Shown here one piece after another: positions 24,196 to 33,209 of a DNA stretch of 64,000 nt. The first letter of the stretch is position 1. Each line of letters opens with the position of its first letter. The position numbers and the translations under genes are program-made. The DNA is taken from positions 496,001-560,000 of the forward strand of contig JAGTJU010000003.1 in NCBI GenBank assembly GCA_022184915.1, written 5' to 3'. A model generated the notes under the pieces. It was not told the origin of the DNA, ran no database searches, and was given only the letters and a program-made list of their open reading frames with translations. This DNA is from Myxococcales bacterium (GTDB taxonomy: Bacteria > Myxococcota_A > Polyangia > Fen-1088).

Positions 24196-24302
24196 GGTTG
24201 CTCCCTGGGCTGCAGGTGGCGCGCCACAATTGAATTGTGCCACGGGGGCTGCTGTTTGGCAGGCCGAACGTGGCCCCTGGCGCAGGGAGGTTACTCTTGG
24301 CC

Positions 24303-25082
24303 CTAAAGACGACCTACGTCCTGGCTGCGGACCCAGCCTTCGAGTCCGTTGGCCAGGCGAATACGCATCCACCCGTCGTCTTGTTCGAGCAGACGTACCC
24401 GTAGTCCCGCGTGGATCTGGAAGTTGGTGCGGTAGTTCGTGTCGGCGCCTTCCTTGACGTTGACCTGGTCAGGCAGAACGATGCCGAAGGGAATGTGATC
24501 GAGCGCCACCCGGCCTAGCAGCAGGAGACCGGTGAGCACGGCGCCTGCCGCCGTCAGGGCTGCGGCAGCCGACCAGGGCGCGCGGTTGTCGCGCGGCACC
24601 CGCAAGCGCCAAAAGAGGAACCAAAAGGTCAGGAGATAAAACACGACAAAAGCCCAGGTCTCGGCCGAAGGCGTCACCACCGAGACCACGCGGATCCACA
24701 AGGCGTCCCGCTCGGCACCTTCGATCTTGTCAGTCGTCCGGCGGGCGAGCACCTTGCGGACCTGCGCAAGGTTGAACTGGGCGTCGTCGTCTTTCGGCTC
24801 GAGGTTCACGGCACGTTCGAAGCTCCAGGCTGCGCGGCCAAGATCCTCGGTGCGAAAGTACGCAACGCCCATGTTGTAGTAGAGATCGGCCGAGACCACC
24901 CCCTGGCGATCGAGCTGATCGTAGGCTGAGATGGCCTTCTTCCAGTCGCCGGCGAGGTACGCTGCGTTCCCTTGCTTCCAGACCTCCTCGAAGAGGTCGG
25001 CCCGCGCGGGCCCACTGGTCACCAGCGCGAGGAGGCTCGCCACGAATAACGAAGACGTGAAGTGGGCGAGGGAGCGTTTCAC
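24303..25082 (-). CDS. batE: BatE-like protein (TPR, membrane helices, SH3-like domain)
   Basis: A 259-residue exported membrane protein, last gene of the Bat operon. A signal peptide (FTSSLFVASLLALVTSGPARA) precedes a TPR pair (GNAAYLAGDWKKAISAYDQL, LYYNMGVAYFRTEDLGRAAW), then two membrane helices (WAFVVFYLLTFWFLFWRL, ALTAAGAVLTGLLLLGRVAL) and a C-terminal bacterial SH3 domain (VNVKEGADTNY, GLRVRLLEQDDGWMRIRLAN, GLEGWVRSQDV). This is the BatE architecture. It overlaps batD by 4 nt. The Bat complex is tied to oxygen tolerance or envelope stress in Bacteroides and Leptospira; the SH3 domain suggests a periplasmic peptide or cell-wall contact. Confidence 0.88.
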   Translation of the reverse strand: MKRSLAHFTSSLFVASLLALVTSGPARADLFEEVWKQGNAAYLAGDWKKAISAYDQLDRQGVVSADLYYNMGVAYFRTEDLGRAAWSFERAVNLEPKDDDAQFNLAQVRKVLARRTTDKIEGAERDALWIRVVSVVTPSAETWAFVVFYLLTFWFLFWRLRVPRDNRAPWSAAAALTAAGAVLTGLLLLGRVALDHIPFGIVLPDQVNVKEGADTNYRTNFQIHAGLRVRLLEQDDGWMRIRLANGLEGWVRSQDVGRL

Positions 25083-26986
25083 ACCTGCACCTCCGACGTG
25101 ACGAGGCGGGTACGTTCCAGCTGCACGATGAGTTCCCCGGCCCGGTCGAGGGCCGTCGTCATGCCGTCATCGCTGACGCTTCCTGGGGCAAAGCGCGCGC
25201 GGTCACATTCTTCGAGAACACTCGTCACCCGCGTGCAAAGGCTCTCATCGACGCCCGCTTGCATCAGCTTTGCCGTGAGCTCGTCCATGGACAAGCCACT
25301 AACGGCGCGACCGAGCTTGGCGCTCAGCAGCTCTCGCACGGTCCGGTCGATTTCGATGAAGAATTCGGCCTTGTTGCCAGCGGCGCGGTGGCGTTCGGCC
25401 AGGCCAAGCCGGCGTTTGACCTGCCGGCGCATGCGGCGGCCCCGCCGGCGTTCGGTATCTTGCCCGAGGCGCAGCCGAATCTGTCCGACCATGAGGGTGC
25501 CCGCAAACGCCAGGGGAGGCAGCAAAAGCAGCCAACCGAAGAGGCGCGACCGGTAGAGCGACGCGCCGAGATCCCGCCGCAGGCTCGAGCGGGCTCGGAT
25601 GGGACGCAGCTCCGTGGGCAACACGTTCTCGACCACGGCCGACGGGGCCCCGAGGCTCGGCTGAGACGGGGCGGCTTCGACGGCCACGGGGGCCGCTGCC
25701 AGGTTTCCTGTCACCACCAACGTGATCGGCTCGGTGCGTGCCGTGGTGTATTCCACGCGCGCGGGATCGAAGTAGGTGAGGCTCATGGCCGGGATGACGA
25801 GCGACCCTGGCTTTTGCGGCAGCAGCAGCACCTCGACGGTTTTGTGGCCGGACACGGGCTCGCCGGCAATCAGGTCGGTGGTCACCTTCGGCTCGTAGGC
25901 CCGGAGCCCGTCGAGGCGGGGCAGCTCAGGGGGCGCCAACTTGCGGAGGTTCCCCTGCCCCGAGACCGTCAGCTTCAACGTGACGGGCTCGGAGACATTG
26001 ACCTGGGTCTTGTCGAGCGTGGCAACGAGCGCAAACTGACCCACGGCCGCGCGATCGAAGTTCGGCGGCTGTCCCGCTTTGGGAAGCGGCAGCACCTCGA
26101 CCTCCACCGCATCGGCCTTGATGAGCTCTGTCCGCATCGTCGAACCGAAGAAGTCGACTTGAGAGATCTCGGCCTCGAGCGGCCAGATGGAAAGAGGCCC
26201 GGAGCGCAGCGGGAACAGGGCGCGGCGCAAGAGTGGGGCAACCAGGTACGTACGTCCCTCGTGAGTTTGTTGGGTCAACGACAGTCCCCGATCGTTTCCC
26301 GGGATCGGGAGATCTTCGACCCAGAAGCCATCCGTACGAGGCTCTTTGAGCGTTTCGTATTTGTCCTGGCGCTCGGTGAGGTACAGGTACCACTCGGCCG
26401 TGAGCGGCTCACCCACGTAGACCTTGGTTTTGCTCGGCACCACACGAACGAAGTTTCTCCCGCCGCCGGCCGGCGCGCTGGACGGTGCCGCTCCGAACAG
26501 GCCGCCGAGCCCTCGGGGCAGGCCTCCCGGGCGCGCCGCCGGGGCAGACGGGGCCAGCCCGCCTCGTCCGGGTCCCACACTGCCGGTGATCGTCACGGAC
26601 ACGGGCGTGGTCTCGATCTCGCGGCCTCCCACCTTCACCTTGGCCGGGCCGATCGTGAAGGTGCCCTGCGCCAGGGCAGACAGCTCGTAGCGCCACGAGT
26701 ACACCACCTGCATGAGCGTTCCGCCGCCGCCCATCTGAATCTGGGTGCTCTGGCTCGGGTGTTCACCCAGCACGCGGAAGTCCTTGAAGTTCGGGGGGCG
26801 ATAGCCGGCGGCGCGGCCTTCGTCGAGCACCAAGGTCACCTCGAAAAGGAACGAATCATCGAGCGGAACTTGCGTGCGGTCTACGCGCGCCACGAAGGAT
26901 TGAGCTCCGGCGTGGACCATGGGCATGGCCACCGACTGCACGAAAACGGCTGCGAACACGAGGAGGCGGCGCAAGGGGGTCACCAA
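25079..26986 (-). CDS. batD: BatD oxygen-tolerance protein
   Basis: A 635-residue BatD. A signal peptide (LLVFAAVFVQSVAMPMVHAG) is followed by DRTQVPLDDSFLFEVTL and repeated Ig-like modules, including KTKVYVGEPLTAEWYLYL, KTQVNVSEPVTLKLTVSG and LPPELPRLDGLRAYEPKV-like LAPPELPRLDGLRAYEP, diagnostic of BatD. A membrane helix near residue 485 (LLLLPPLAFAGTLMVGQIRL) precedes a basic cytoplasmic tail. It overlaps both neighbours by a few bases (4 nt with batE, 7 nt with batC), indicating coupled translation. Confidence 0.9.
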   Translation of the reverse strand: MVTPLRRLLVFAAVFVQSVAMPMVHAGAQSFVARVDRTQVPLDDSFLFEVTLVLDEGRAAGYRPPNFKDFRVLGEHPSQSTQIQMGGGGTLMQVVYSWRYELSALAQGTFTIGPAKVKVGGREIETTPVSVTITGSVGPGRGGLAPSAPAARPGGLPRGLGGLFGAAPSSAPAGGGRNFVRVVPSKTKVYVGEPLTAEWYLYLTERQDKYETLKEPRTDGFWVEDLPIPGNDRGLSLTQQTHEGRTYLVAPLLRRALFPLRSGPLSIWPLEAEISQVDFFGSTMRTELIKADAVEVEVLPLPKAGQPPNFDRAAVGQFALVATLDKTQVNVSEPVTLKLTVSGQGNLRKLAPPELPRLDGLRAYEPKVTTDLIAGEPVSGHKTVEVLLLPQKPGSLVIPAMSLTYFDPARVEYTTARTEPITLVVTGNLAAAPVAVEAAPSQPSLGAPSAVVENVLPTELRPIRARSSLRRDLGASLYRSRLFGWLLLLPPLAFAGTLMVGQIRLRLGQDTERRRGRRMRRQVKRRLGLAERHRAAGNKAEFFIEIDRTVRELLSAKLGRAVSGLSMDELTAKLMQAGVDESLCTRVTSVLEECDRARFAPGSVSDDGMTTALDRAGELIVQLERTRLVTSEVQV

Positions 26987-27900
26987 TCTTTCACGGGAGG
27001 AGCGCGCCGCGTGGCGCGTAGGCGGGCCCGTTGCTGCTCGATCTGGTGGGGACTTTGCTCGAGGCTGTCGAGGATCGCGTTGATTTCTTTGAGATCGGGG
27101 GTGTTGCCTTCGGATCCCGACGCCGCACCGCCCTTCGCGCCTTGGGTCTCGTCAGGTTGTTCCGGCTTCGCCGGGCTGGCTTCGGAGGGCGGCGGGGGTT
27201 GTGGCTCGGTCTCGGGCTTCGGTTCCGGCGCTTCGTCGGCAGAGTTGCCGCCTTGGGATCCTTCTTGCGGGGACTCGCCGTCTTGGGGTTCGGGATCTTT
27301 CTCCCCGGGGTCTTGCTCATTCTGGTCTTGGCCCTGGGTGTCCGGCGTCTTTGACTGGTCTTGGCCCTGCTGATCCTGCGGATTGTTCTGATTCTTCTGT
27401 GGGTCTTGCTTTTGTGAGTCTTGCTTTTGTGGGTCTTGGTTTTCGTCCTGCTTCTTTTGCTCGTCTTTGCGGCGCAGGGCCAGCTCCAGGTTCCACTTCG
27501 CGTCCGGGCTCTTGGGATCGAGCAGCAGCGATCTCTTGTAGGCCTCGACGGCCTCGCTGAACTTGTCGCCCTTGAAGAAGGTGTTGCCCAGGTTGTAGAA
27601 GGCGCGCGCGCGCAGGCTGACGTCCTTCGACTTCGTCGCTTCGAGAAAGGCCTGTGCGGCCTCGTCGTGCTTTTCGAGAGCCGAGAGGGCGCTGCCCCGG
27701 TTGAACTCCGTTGCGGCGCGGGCCTGAGGATCGGTCAAGCCGTCATGCTCCAAGGCGCGCTCGTAAAGCGCGAGGGCATCCGCAGCGGCACCGGCCTCGA
27801 GCTTTGCGTTGCCTTGCTCGACACGGCGGTTGCTCGTGCGCCACAGCTCGAACCCCGCAAGCACGGGGAACAGCACGACGAACACACAAACACGTTTCAC
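26980..27900 (-). CDS. batC: BatC-like TPR protein
   Basis: A 306-residue protein. GTG 27900 is preferred because GGAGG lies 6 nt upstream; ATG-like 27927 gives nine extra residues. The N-terminal helix (VCVFVVLFPVLAGFELW) is a membrane anchor or signal. TPR units follow: NAKLEAGAAADALALYERAL, EFNRGSALSALEKHDEAAQA and AFYNLGNTFFKGDKFSEAVE, the last also extending to YKRSLLLDPKSPDAKWNLEL, typical of BatC. The rest is a Gln/Asp/Pro/Glu-rich low-complexity tail, then a short conserved C-terminal helix (LKEINAILDSLEQSP). Overlaps batB and batD. Confidence 0.85.
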   Translation of the reverse strand: MKRVCVFVVLFPVLAGFELWRTSNRRVEQGNAKLEAGAAADALALYERALEHDGLTDPQARAATEFNRGSALSALEKHDEAAQAFLEATKSKDVSLRARAFYNLGNTFFKGDKFSEAVEAYKRSLLLDPKSPDAKWNLELALRRKDEQKKQDENQDPQKQDSQKQDPQKNQNNPQDQQGQDQSKTPDTQGQDQNEQDPGEKDPEPQDGESPQEGSQGGNSADEAPEPKPETEPQPPPPSEASPAKPEQPDETQGAKGGAASGSEGNTPDLKEINAILDSLEQSPHQIEQQRARLRATRRAPPVKDW

Positions 27901-28916
27901 GCGAGCCTCCTTCGTCCGCTGAGACAAGCCTCGGCCACCAACAGGAGAAACGCTGGCAAGAGGAAGAGCTCGTACACTTCATCGTACTGCTTGACGAGCC
28001 GCGCCTCGGATTCCGTGCGCTTGAGCCCTGCGAGCGCCTGCTCGATCGCCTCGACCCCGAAGCGGTTGGCATCGGCACGGATGTATTCGCCGTTGGTCTT
28101 GCTCGCGATCTGAGACAGCATGTCTTCGGCCAAGCGAGACGTGACATACTTGCCTTCCCGGTCCTTGAGGTAGCCCAGCACCTTGCCCTCGTCGTCGAGC
28201 TCGGGAATCAGCTCACCCGAACGAGAGCCCACGCCCACGGCGAAGATCTTGATCCCCAGACGCGCCGCCTCGGCCGCGACCTCGAGCGGCTCGCTCTCGG
28301 TGTCCTCGCCATCGGTCAACAGCAAGATCACCTGCGCGCGCGACGCCCCGCCCTTGGCCCGCAAACGGGTGAGCTGACCCACGGCCGCCTTCAAGGCGCG
28401 CCCCACGGCTGTGCCCCCCACGGCCATGTCCTGGGGCTCCAGATCCCGCCAGAACAGCTTCACGGCGGCATAGTCGGTGGTGGGGGGATACGACAAAGTC
28501 TCTCCCGCGAACGCCACCAGGCCGATGCGATCTCCGGCGAGGTCATCCATGAGACGCTCGAGCTCGCGTTTGGCGCGTTCGAGGCGCGAGGGGTAGATGT
28601 CTCGGGCCAGCATCGACTTCGAGAAGTCGAGGGCCACCACCAGATCGAGCCCGCGCTGCCGCTCGAGCTTGGCCCGCCCGCCCGCCTGGGGACGGGCCAG
28701 TGCCACCACCAACAGCAAAACGGCCACGGTGACATAAACCGCGCGCAGGACCTGGCGCGCGCCGGAGACGTTGGCCGTCATGCGGCCGATCAGCCCCGCT
28801 TCACCCAGCCGGGCCAGCTGCCGGCGCCGCCTCGTGAACGAGCTGACGAACGCGAACACGAGCAAGGGCAGAAGCAGGAGCAGCCACAGCACGTCGGCTT
28901 CAGCGATGCGCATCAT
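27897..28916 (-). CDS. batB: BatB, VWA-domain membrane protein
   Basis: A 339-residue protein: an N-terminal membrane helix (VLWLLLLLPLLVFAFVSSF), a second near residue 60 (VLRAVYVTVAVLLLVVALAR), a von Willebrand A domain with MIDAS motif VVALDFSKSMLARD (D-x-S-x-S), the Thr of SYPPTTDYAAVK and Asp of ILLLTDGEDTESEP, and a C-terminal membrane helix. ATG 28916 (or 28913) overlaps the batA stop; the preceding 22 codons in frame lie in batA and are not needed. BatB pairs with BatA in the membrane complex. Confidence 0.9.
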   Translation of the reverse strand: MMRIAEADVLWLLLLLPLLVFAFVSSFTRRRRQLARLGEAGLIGRMTANVSGARQVLRAVYVTVAVLLLVVALARPQAGGRAKLERQRGLDLVVALDFSKSMLARDIYPSRLERAKRELERLMDDLAGDRIGLVAFAGETLSYPPTTDYAAVKLFWRDLEPQDMAVGGTAVGRALKAAVGQLTRLRAKGGASRAQVILLLTDGEDTESEPLEVAAEAARLGIKIFAVGVGSRSGELIPELDDEGKVLGYLKDREGKYVTSRLAEDMLSQIASKTNGEYIRADANRFGVEAIEQALAGLKRTESEARLVKQYDEVYELFLLPAFLLLVAEACLSGRRRLA

Positions 28917-30067
28917 GGCAGTCGCCTCCACCGCGTGAGGCGCAGCGCCAGCTCGATGAGCAGCAGCGCCAGCGCGGGCCACAAAAAGCGGGGATAAAGT
29001 TCGGCATAGAGCAAACCACGATCGTCCATCCGCGACTTCTCGAGTTCTTCGAGGATGGATTGAAAGCGCTTCGCCAGGGCCTGCGTGTCACTGGCGAGGT
29101 AGGGACTTCCCCCCGTGGTGGTGGCGATCTGTTCGAGCAGCTTCGGGTTGACCGGGTAGCGATGTCCGGCGCGCGCCTCGCGCGGGTCGTCGGACGAATC
29201 GTTGCTGCCGGCGAGGATCGTGTACACCTTGACCCCCAATGTTTGCGCCATGGTGGCCGCCTCTATCGGCGAGATGTTTCCTGCGTTGTTGTCCCCGTCG
29301 GTGAGCAGGATGACCACCTTCGATTGGGCCTCGGAGCGGCGCAGGCGCGCCAAGGCCACCCCCAAGCCGTTGCCGATCGCCGTGCCCTTGCCGTCGACGA
29401 CGCCCAGGCGCAGATCCGCCAGCATGCGCAAGTAGGTGCCATGGTCGAGCGTGGGGGGGACGTACGTATAGGCCTCGCGTCCGAAGAGCACGAGCCCGAG
29501 CCGGTCCGAAGGGCGACGCGTGACGAAGTCGTGGATGACCTTCTTGGCCGCCTCGAGCCGATTCGGCGCCAGATCTTGCTCTTCCATCGAGCCCGACACG
29601 TCGAGTGCTACCACGATGTCGATGCCTTCGAGCTCGAGGGCATCGTCGATGCGGCTCGTCTGCGGGCGCGCCACGGCAAGGCCCGCCAAGGTCACGGCGA
29701 GCAAGCGCAACACGAGGGGCAGATGCTGCAGCTTCGCCACCCAGCCCGGCGACAAGGCGCCAAGCTCGTGGGTCCGGGCATAGCGCAAGGTACCCGTGCG
29801 CTGGGGGCGACGAATCAGCGCGGCGTAGACGATCAAGCCCAGCGCGACGGGTACGAGCGCCAGCGCGTATCTGTGCGCGAAACGAAACCCGATGGCGTCG
29901 CGCAACGTCCAGGTGTAGAGCCCCCCTACCACCACGAACGCCGCCACGGCCAGCAGCGCCGTGAAGCGCAGACGGGGCCACAGACGCGAGGGGGCCGGGG
30001 CAGCGGCACGCGCCAAGCGCTCGCGGGCGAGGGGCGCCCCCGCTTCGGCGCTGAGGTCAGGCTTCAC
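28913..30067 (-). CDS. batA: BatA, VWA-domain membrane protein
   Basis: A 384-residue protein. N-terminal membrane helices (TALLAVAAFVVVGGLYTW, ALALVPVALGLIVYAALI) are followed by the VWA domain: MIDAS VVALDVSGSMEEQD, YVPPTLDHGTYL and VVILLTDGDNNAGN, with a C-terminal membrane helix. It carries a longer N-terminus than many BatA proteins (extra Ala/Arg-rich 30 residues plus an extra helix). It overlaps the upstream BatD-like gene by 11 nt and batB by 4 nt. The VWA MIDAS probably holds Mg and binds another operon protein. Confidence 0.9.
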   Translation of the reverse strand: MKPDLSAEAGAPLARERLARAAAPAPSRLWPRLRFTALLAVAAFVVVGGLYTWTLRDAIGFRFAHRYALALVPVALGLIVYAALIRRPQRTGTLRYARTHELGALSPGWVAKLQHLPLVLRLLAVTLAGLAVARPQTSRIDDALELEGIDIVVALDVSGSMEEQDLAPNRLEAAKKVIHDFVTRRPSDRLGLVLFGREAYTYVPPTLDHGTYLRMLADLRLGVVDGKGTAIGNGLGVALARLRRSEAQSKVVILLTDGDNNAGNISPIEAATMAQTLGVKVYTILAGSNDSSDDPREARAGHRYPVNPKLLEQIATTTGGSPYLASDTQALAKRFQSILEELEKSRMDDRGLLYAELYPRFLWPALALLLIELALRLTRWRRLP

Positions 30068-31139
30068 GCGTGGCCTCCGCAGGAGGGAGCGCGGCGCTCG
30101 GAGGGGCGGGCGGGCGGGTGCTGGTCACGAAGCGGAGGGCGCTTTCGAGCGCGCCGCGGGCCTCGGTTTCGGTAGGAGCCACACGTGCGAACTTTACGAG
30201 GTCGCACGTTGCCATCCAGCCTTGAACCTCCGAGACGACCAGCGGCTTACGGCCGTGGCGCTCGAGCTCGAAGATGAGCTCGTCACTGGTCAACTCGAGG
30301 CTCTCGAATCCATAGCGGGCGCCGAAGTATTCACGGAGGACCTCGGAAAGCTCGAAGTAAAACGGCCGTAGGTCTTCGGTGCCGCCAAGGCGCGCACCCA
30401 GGCCGTCGAGCCGCTCCAGGGCCCGCTCGTGCGCAGGCCTCGGTGGGACCGCCGGTACAACCTTCTTGCGCCGACGCCACCGCGCCAGCAGAAGCGATCC
30501 GACGAGCGCGCCCAGCAAAGCAGCCAACAGGCCCGCCCCCACGTAGAGCGGCCAGCGCACCTCCTGCATGACCGCCACGGGGGCCGCGTTGGCCTTGAGC
30601 GCCGGCTCGGGCTCGTTGGCAAGCAGGCTGCTCACGGTCACCACCACGGGCTCCGTGCCCACGGTGCGCACGGCCCCCTCCTGCGCCAGATAGGTCAACG
30701 GCACGGACGGCACCGTGAGGTCACCCGTCTCGAAGGCGGCGATGCGGAAGACGAACTCTCGTCGCATGCGCCCGTCTCCCAGCGGTGTTTCGCGCTCCGT
30801 GCGCTCGACCAACTCGAAGGGGCCGAGTTCGACGTGCGCGGGCAGGTTCACGGGCACCCGCGCAGGCCCCACGGCGGTCACCGTGAGGGTGACCACGTCG
30901 CCCACCTTCACGCTGCGCGCGGACACACGTGCCGATACGGTGGGGGCCTCGGGATCCTGCGCTCCGGTCGGTGGGGGGCTTGCGCCCGGGGACTCGTCCG
31001 CCCGGGGGGCGCCGGTCTCCTCAGCGGGGGCTTGTGCGTTGGGGGGCACGGCGTCGGCCTGGGCCCCTCCGGCCCCTGCAAGCCATGCCAGCGCCACCAG
31101 TCCCGGCACAAAGCCGTGCCAACGTCGTGGGCCCCTCAA
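30057..31139 (-). CDS. BatD-like / DUF4381-like membrane protein of the MoxR operon
   Basis: A 360-residue protein. A signal peptide (FVPGLVALAWLAGAGGAQA) and a Pro/Ala-rich linker lead to an Ig-like BatD module (VSARVSARSVKVGDVVTLTV, then FPL-type LGPFELVERTERET and FVFRIAAFETGDLTVPSVPL). One membrane helix follows (LYVGAGLLAALLGALVGSLL), then a cytoplasmic helical domain (LRPFYFELSEVLREYFGARY, LTSDELIFELERHG) typical of DUF4381-type proteins next to DUF58 and VWA genes. It sits between the DUF58 gene and batA with overlaps on both sides. Confidence 0.8.
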   Translation of the reverse strand: MRGPRRWHGFVPGLVALAWLAGAGGAQADAVPPNAQAPAEETGAPRADESPGASPPPTGAQDPEAPTVSARVSARSVKVGDVVTLTVTAVGPARVPVNLPAHVELGPFELVERTERETPLGDGRMRREFVFRIAAFETGDLTVPSVPLTYLAQEGAVRTVGTEPVVVTVSSLLANEPEPALKANAAPVAVMQEVRWPLYVGAGLLAALLGALVGSLLLARWRRRKKVVPAVPPRPAHERALERLDGLGARLGGTEDLRPFYFELSEVLREYFGARYGFESLELTSDELIFELERHGRKPLVVSEVQGWMATCDLVKFARVAPTETEARGALESALRFVTSTRPPAPPSAALPPAEATREA

Positions 31140-32020
31140 TGCCGGAGCCTCCGGGCGCGGGCCTCGAAAAACGCCGTGAGGGCCGGCAGATAAGGCCGGT
31201 CCGTGCGTGCCTCGATGCCGTCGAGATCCAACTTTTTGAACAGCGCCTGGCGCGCCTCCTTGGCCTTCGCAACCGCTGCGGCGAAGGCCCGGGCCTCCGC
31301 ACCGCTCGTGTCGAAGGTCAGAACCTCCCCCGTTTCGGGATCTTCGAGCTCGACGAGCCCAACCGAAGGCAAAGCTTCCTCCAGCGGATCGATCACCGAC
31401 ACCGGCACCAAGTCGTGCCGGCGCGCCGCCACACGCAGGGCCCGTTCGTAGGTGTCGAGCGGGGTGAGGAAGTCCGAGATCAAAAACGCCACGGCCCGGC
31501 GCCGCGCCACACGGCCCAGGAACTCGATCCCGCTGCGCAGGTCGGTGCGCCGCGAGCGTGGCTCGTAACCCAAGATCTCGCTGACGACCCGTAGCACGTG
31601 CTTTTTGCCCTTCTTCGGAGGCACGAAGCGCTCCACCTCGTCGGTGAAGATGATGAGCCCGACACGGTCGTTGTTTTTGATCGCCGAAAACGCCACCACC
31701 GCGGCCAGCTCGGCGGTGACCTCACGCTTTTCGCGACCGACCGAGCCGAACTGCCCCGAAGCCGACATGTCCACGAGAAGCATGACGGTCATCTCCCGCT
31801 CTTCGGTGAAGAGCTTGATGTAGGGCTCGTTCATACGGGCCGAGACGTTCCAGTCGATGAGCCTGATGTCGTCGCCCGGCATGTACTGGCGCACCTCGGA
31901 AAAGGCGATGCCACTGCCCTTGAACACGGACAGGTACTGCCCCGCCATACGGTCCCGCACGAGGCGCTCCGTGACGATCTCGATCTTGCGAATTTTTTTG
32001 AGTACTTCGCGGGTCAGCAT
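31136..32020 (-). CDS. DUF58 domain-containing protein
   Basis: A 294-residue cytoplasmic protein. It begins VLKKIRKIEIVTERLVRDRM, then AGQYLSVFKGSGIAFSEVRQ, and contains the DUF58 core DDIRLIDWNVSARMNEPYIK followed by the VWA-like strand VMLLVDMSASGQFGS (MIDAS-like D-x-S-x-S) and DRVGLIIFTDEVERFVPP. DUF58 proteins are the constant partners of MoxR ATPases and probably the effector whose VWA domain the ATPase remodels. It overlaps the next gene by 4 nt and lies 35 bp after moxR. Confidence 0.92.
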   Translation of the reverse strand: MLTREVLKKIRKIEIVTERLVRDRMAGQYLSVFKGSGIAFSEVRQYMPGDDIRLIDWNVSARMNEPYIKLFTEEREMTVMLLVDMSASGQFGSVGREKREVTAELAAVVAFSAIKNNDRVGLIIFTDEVERFVPPKKGKKHVLRVVSEILGYEPRSRRTDLRSGIEFLGRVARRRAVAFLISDFLTPLDTYERALRVAARRHDLVPVSVIDPLEEALPSVGLVELEDPETGEVLTFDTSGAEARAFAAAVAKAKEARQALFKKLDLDGIEARTDRPYLPALTAFFEARARRLRH

Positions 32021-32054
32021 GCAGAGCCCCTCAGGTGCGCCCGAGGCGAGGGTG

Positions 32055-33047
32055 TCAGGGCACCTCGATGGTCTCGAAGAGGCGGCGTACCACTTGCTCC
32101 GAGGTGATGTCTTCGGCCTCGGCTTCGTAGGTGAGGATCACGCGGTGCCGGAGCACGTCGATGCCCACGGCCTTGATGTCCTCCGGGGTGACGTACCCCC
32201 GGTGGCGCACGAACGCGTGGGCGCGGGCGGCCAGGTTGAGGAAGATGGACGCACGCGGGCTGGCACCGAACTCGATATAGTCGCCGAGATCCTTGAGACC
32301 ATGAGCCTTGGGGTCACGCGTGGCGTGGACGATGTCCACGATGTAGTCGCGAATCTTCTCGTCGATGTAGATCTGGGACACGACACTGCGCGCGTCGGTG
32401 AGGGCCTGGGGGTCGGCCACGCGTTCGGCCCGCGGGGGTGGGCCGCCGATCGAAGCGGTCATGCGGTCCATGATGGTGCGCTCGTCTTCCTTGGTGGGGT
32501 ACCCCACCTTCACCATGAGCATGAAGCGATCGAGCTGCGCCTCGGGCAGGGCGTAGGTGCCTTCCTGCTCGATGGGGTTTTGCGTGGCCATGACCAGGAA
32601 CGGATCCGGCAGCTTGTGCGTGGTGTCCCCGATCGTCACCTGCCGCTCCTGCATGGACTCGAGCAAAGCCGATTGGACCTTGGCAGGCGCGCGGTTGATT
32701 TCGTCGGCCAGCACGAGGTTCGCGAACACCGGGCCTTGCTTCGCGACGAACTCGCTGCGGGCCTGGTTGTAAATCACGGTGCCGATGATGTCGGCGGGCA
32801 AGAGGTCGGGTGTGAACTGGATCCGCGAGAACGCAAGGCCCAGGGCGTCGGCGATGGTCTTCACGGTGAGCGTCTTGGCGAGGCCGGGCACGCCTTCGAG
32901 CAGCACGTGCCCCCCCGTCAGGAGCCCAATCAGAATGCGCTCGACCATGACCTTTTGGCCCACGATGACCTTGCCCACCTCGTGGGCCAGGCCGTCCACG
33001 AACCCACAGTGCTTTTGCACCAAATCGTTGATGACGCGAACGTCCAT
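32055..33047 (-). CDS. moxR: MoxR family AAA+ ATPase
   Basis: A 330-residue AAA+ chaperone. Walker A GGHVLLEGVPGLAKTLTVK, the sensor strand SRIQFTPDLLPADIIGT, Walker B LVLADEINRAPAKVQSALLE, MQERQVT, FLVMATQNPIEQEGTYALPE and QLDRFMLMVKVGYP are all MoxR-specific. The family acts as a chaperone that assembles or activates partner VWA proteins. AGGA lies 6 nt before ATG 33047. First gene of the eight-gene MoxR-DUF58-BatD-like-BatA-B-C-D-E operon; the 162 bp upstream would hold its promoter, but no clear element is visible. Confidence 0.95.
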   Translation of the reverse strand: MDVRVINDLVQKHCGFVDGLAHEVGKVIVGQKVMVERILIGLLTGGHVLLEGVPGLAKTLTVKTIADALGLAFSRIQFTPDLLPADIIGTVIYNQARSEFVAKQGPVFANLVLADEINRAPAKVQSALLESMQERQVTIGDTTHKLPDPFLVMATQNPIEQEGTYALPEAQLDRFMLMVKVGYPTKEDERTIMDRMTASIGGPPPRAERVADPQALTDARSVVSQIYIDEKIRDYIVDIVHATRDPKAHGLKDLGDYIEFGASPRASIFLNLAARAHAFVRHRGYVTPEDIKAVGIDVLRHRVILTYEAEAEDITSEQVVRRLFETIEVP

Positions 33048-33209
33048 TGTCCTGCTTTCTGCGACTTCGGCTGGTTTGCGGGCACGCGGCGGAACCGGTC
33101 GGGGGTCCCGCGGGCGCGACCCGGGCCGCGCGTGCTTACAACTAACCGGAACCCCGGGTTATTTCCAGCTTTGGGCAGCCGGGGCCCGCAATCGCGTCCC
33201 GCCGTGGGG

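Noticed and set aside
30057-31139. The BatD-like gene as a second full BatD
   Set aside because: It has just one Ig-like module and a DUF4381-like cytoplasmic domain, so it is a related partner rather than a BatD copy.
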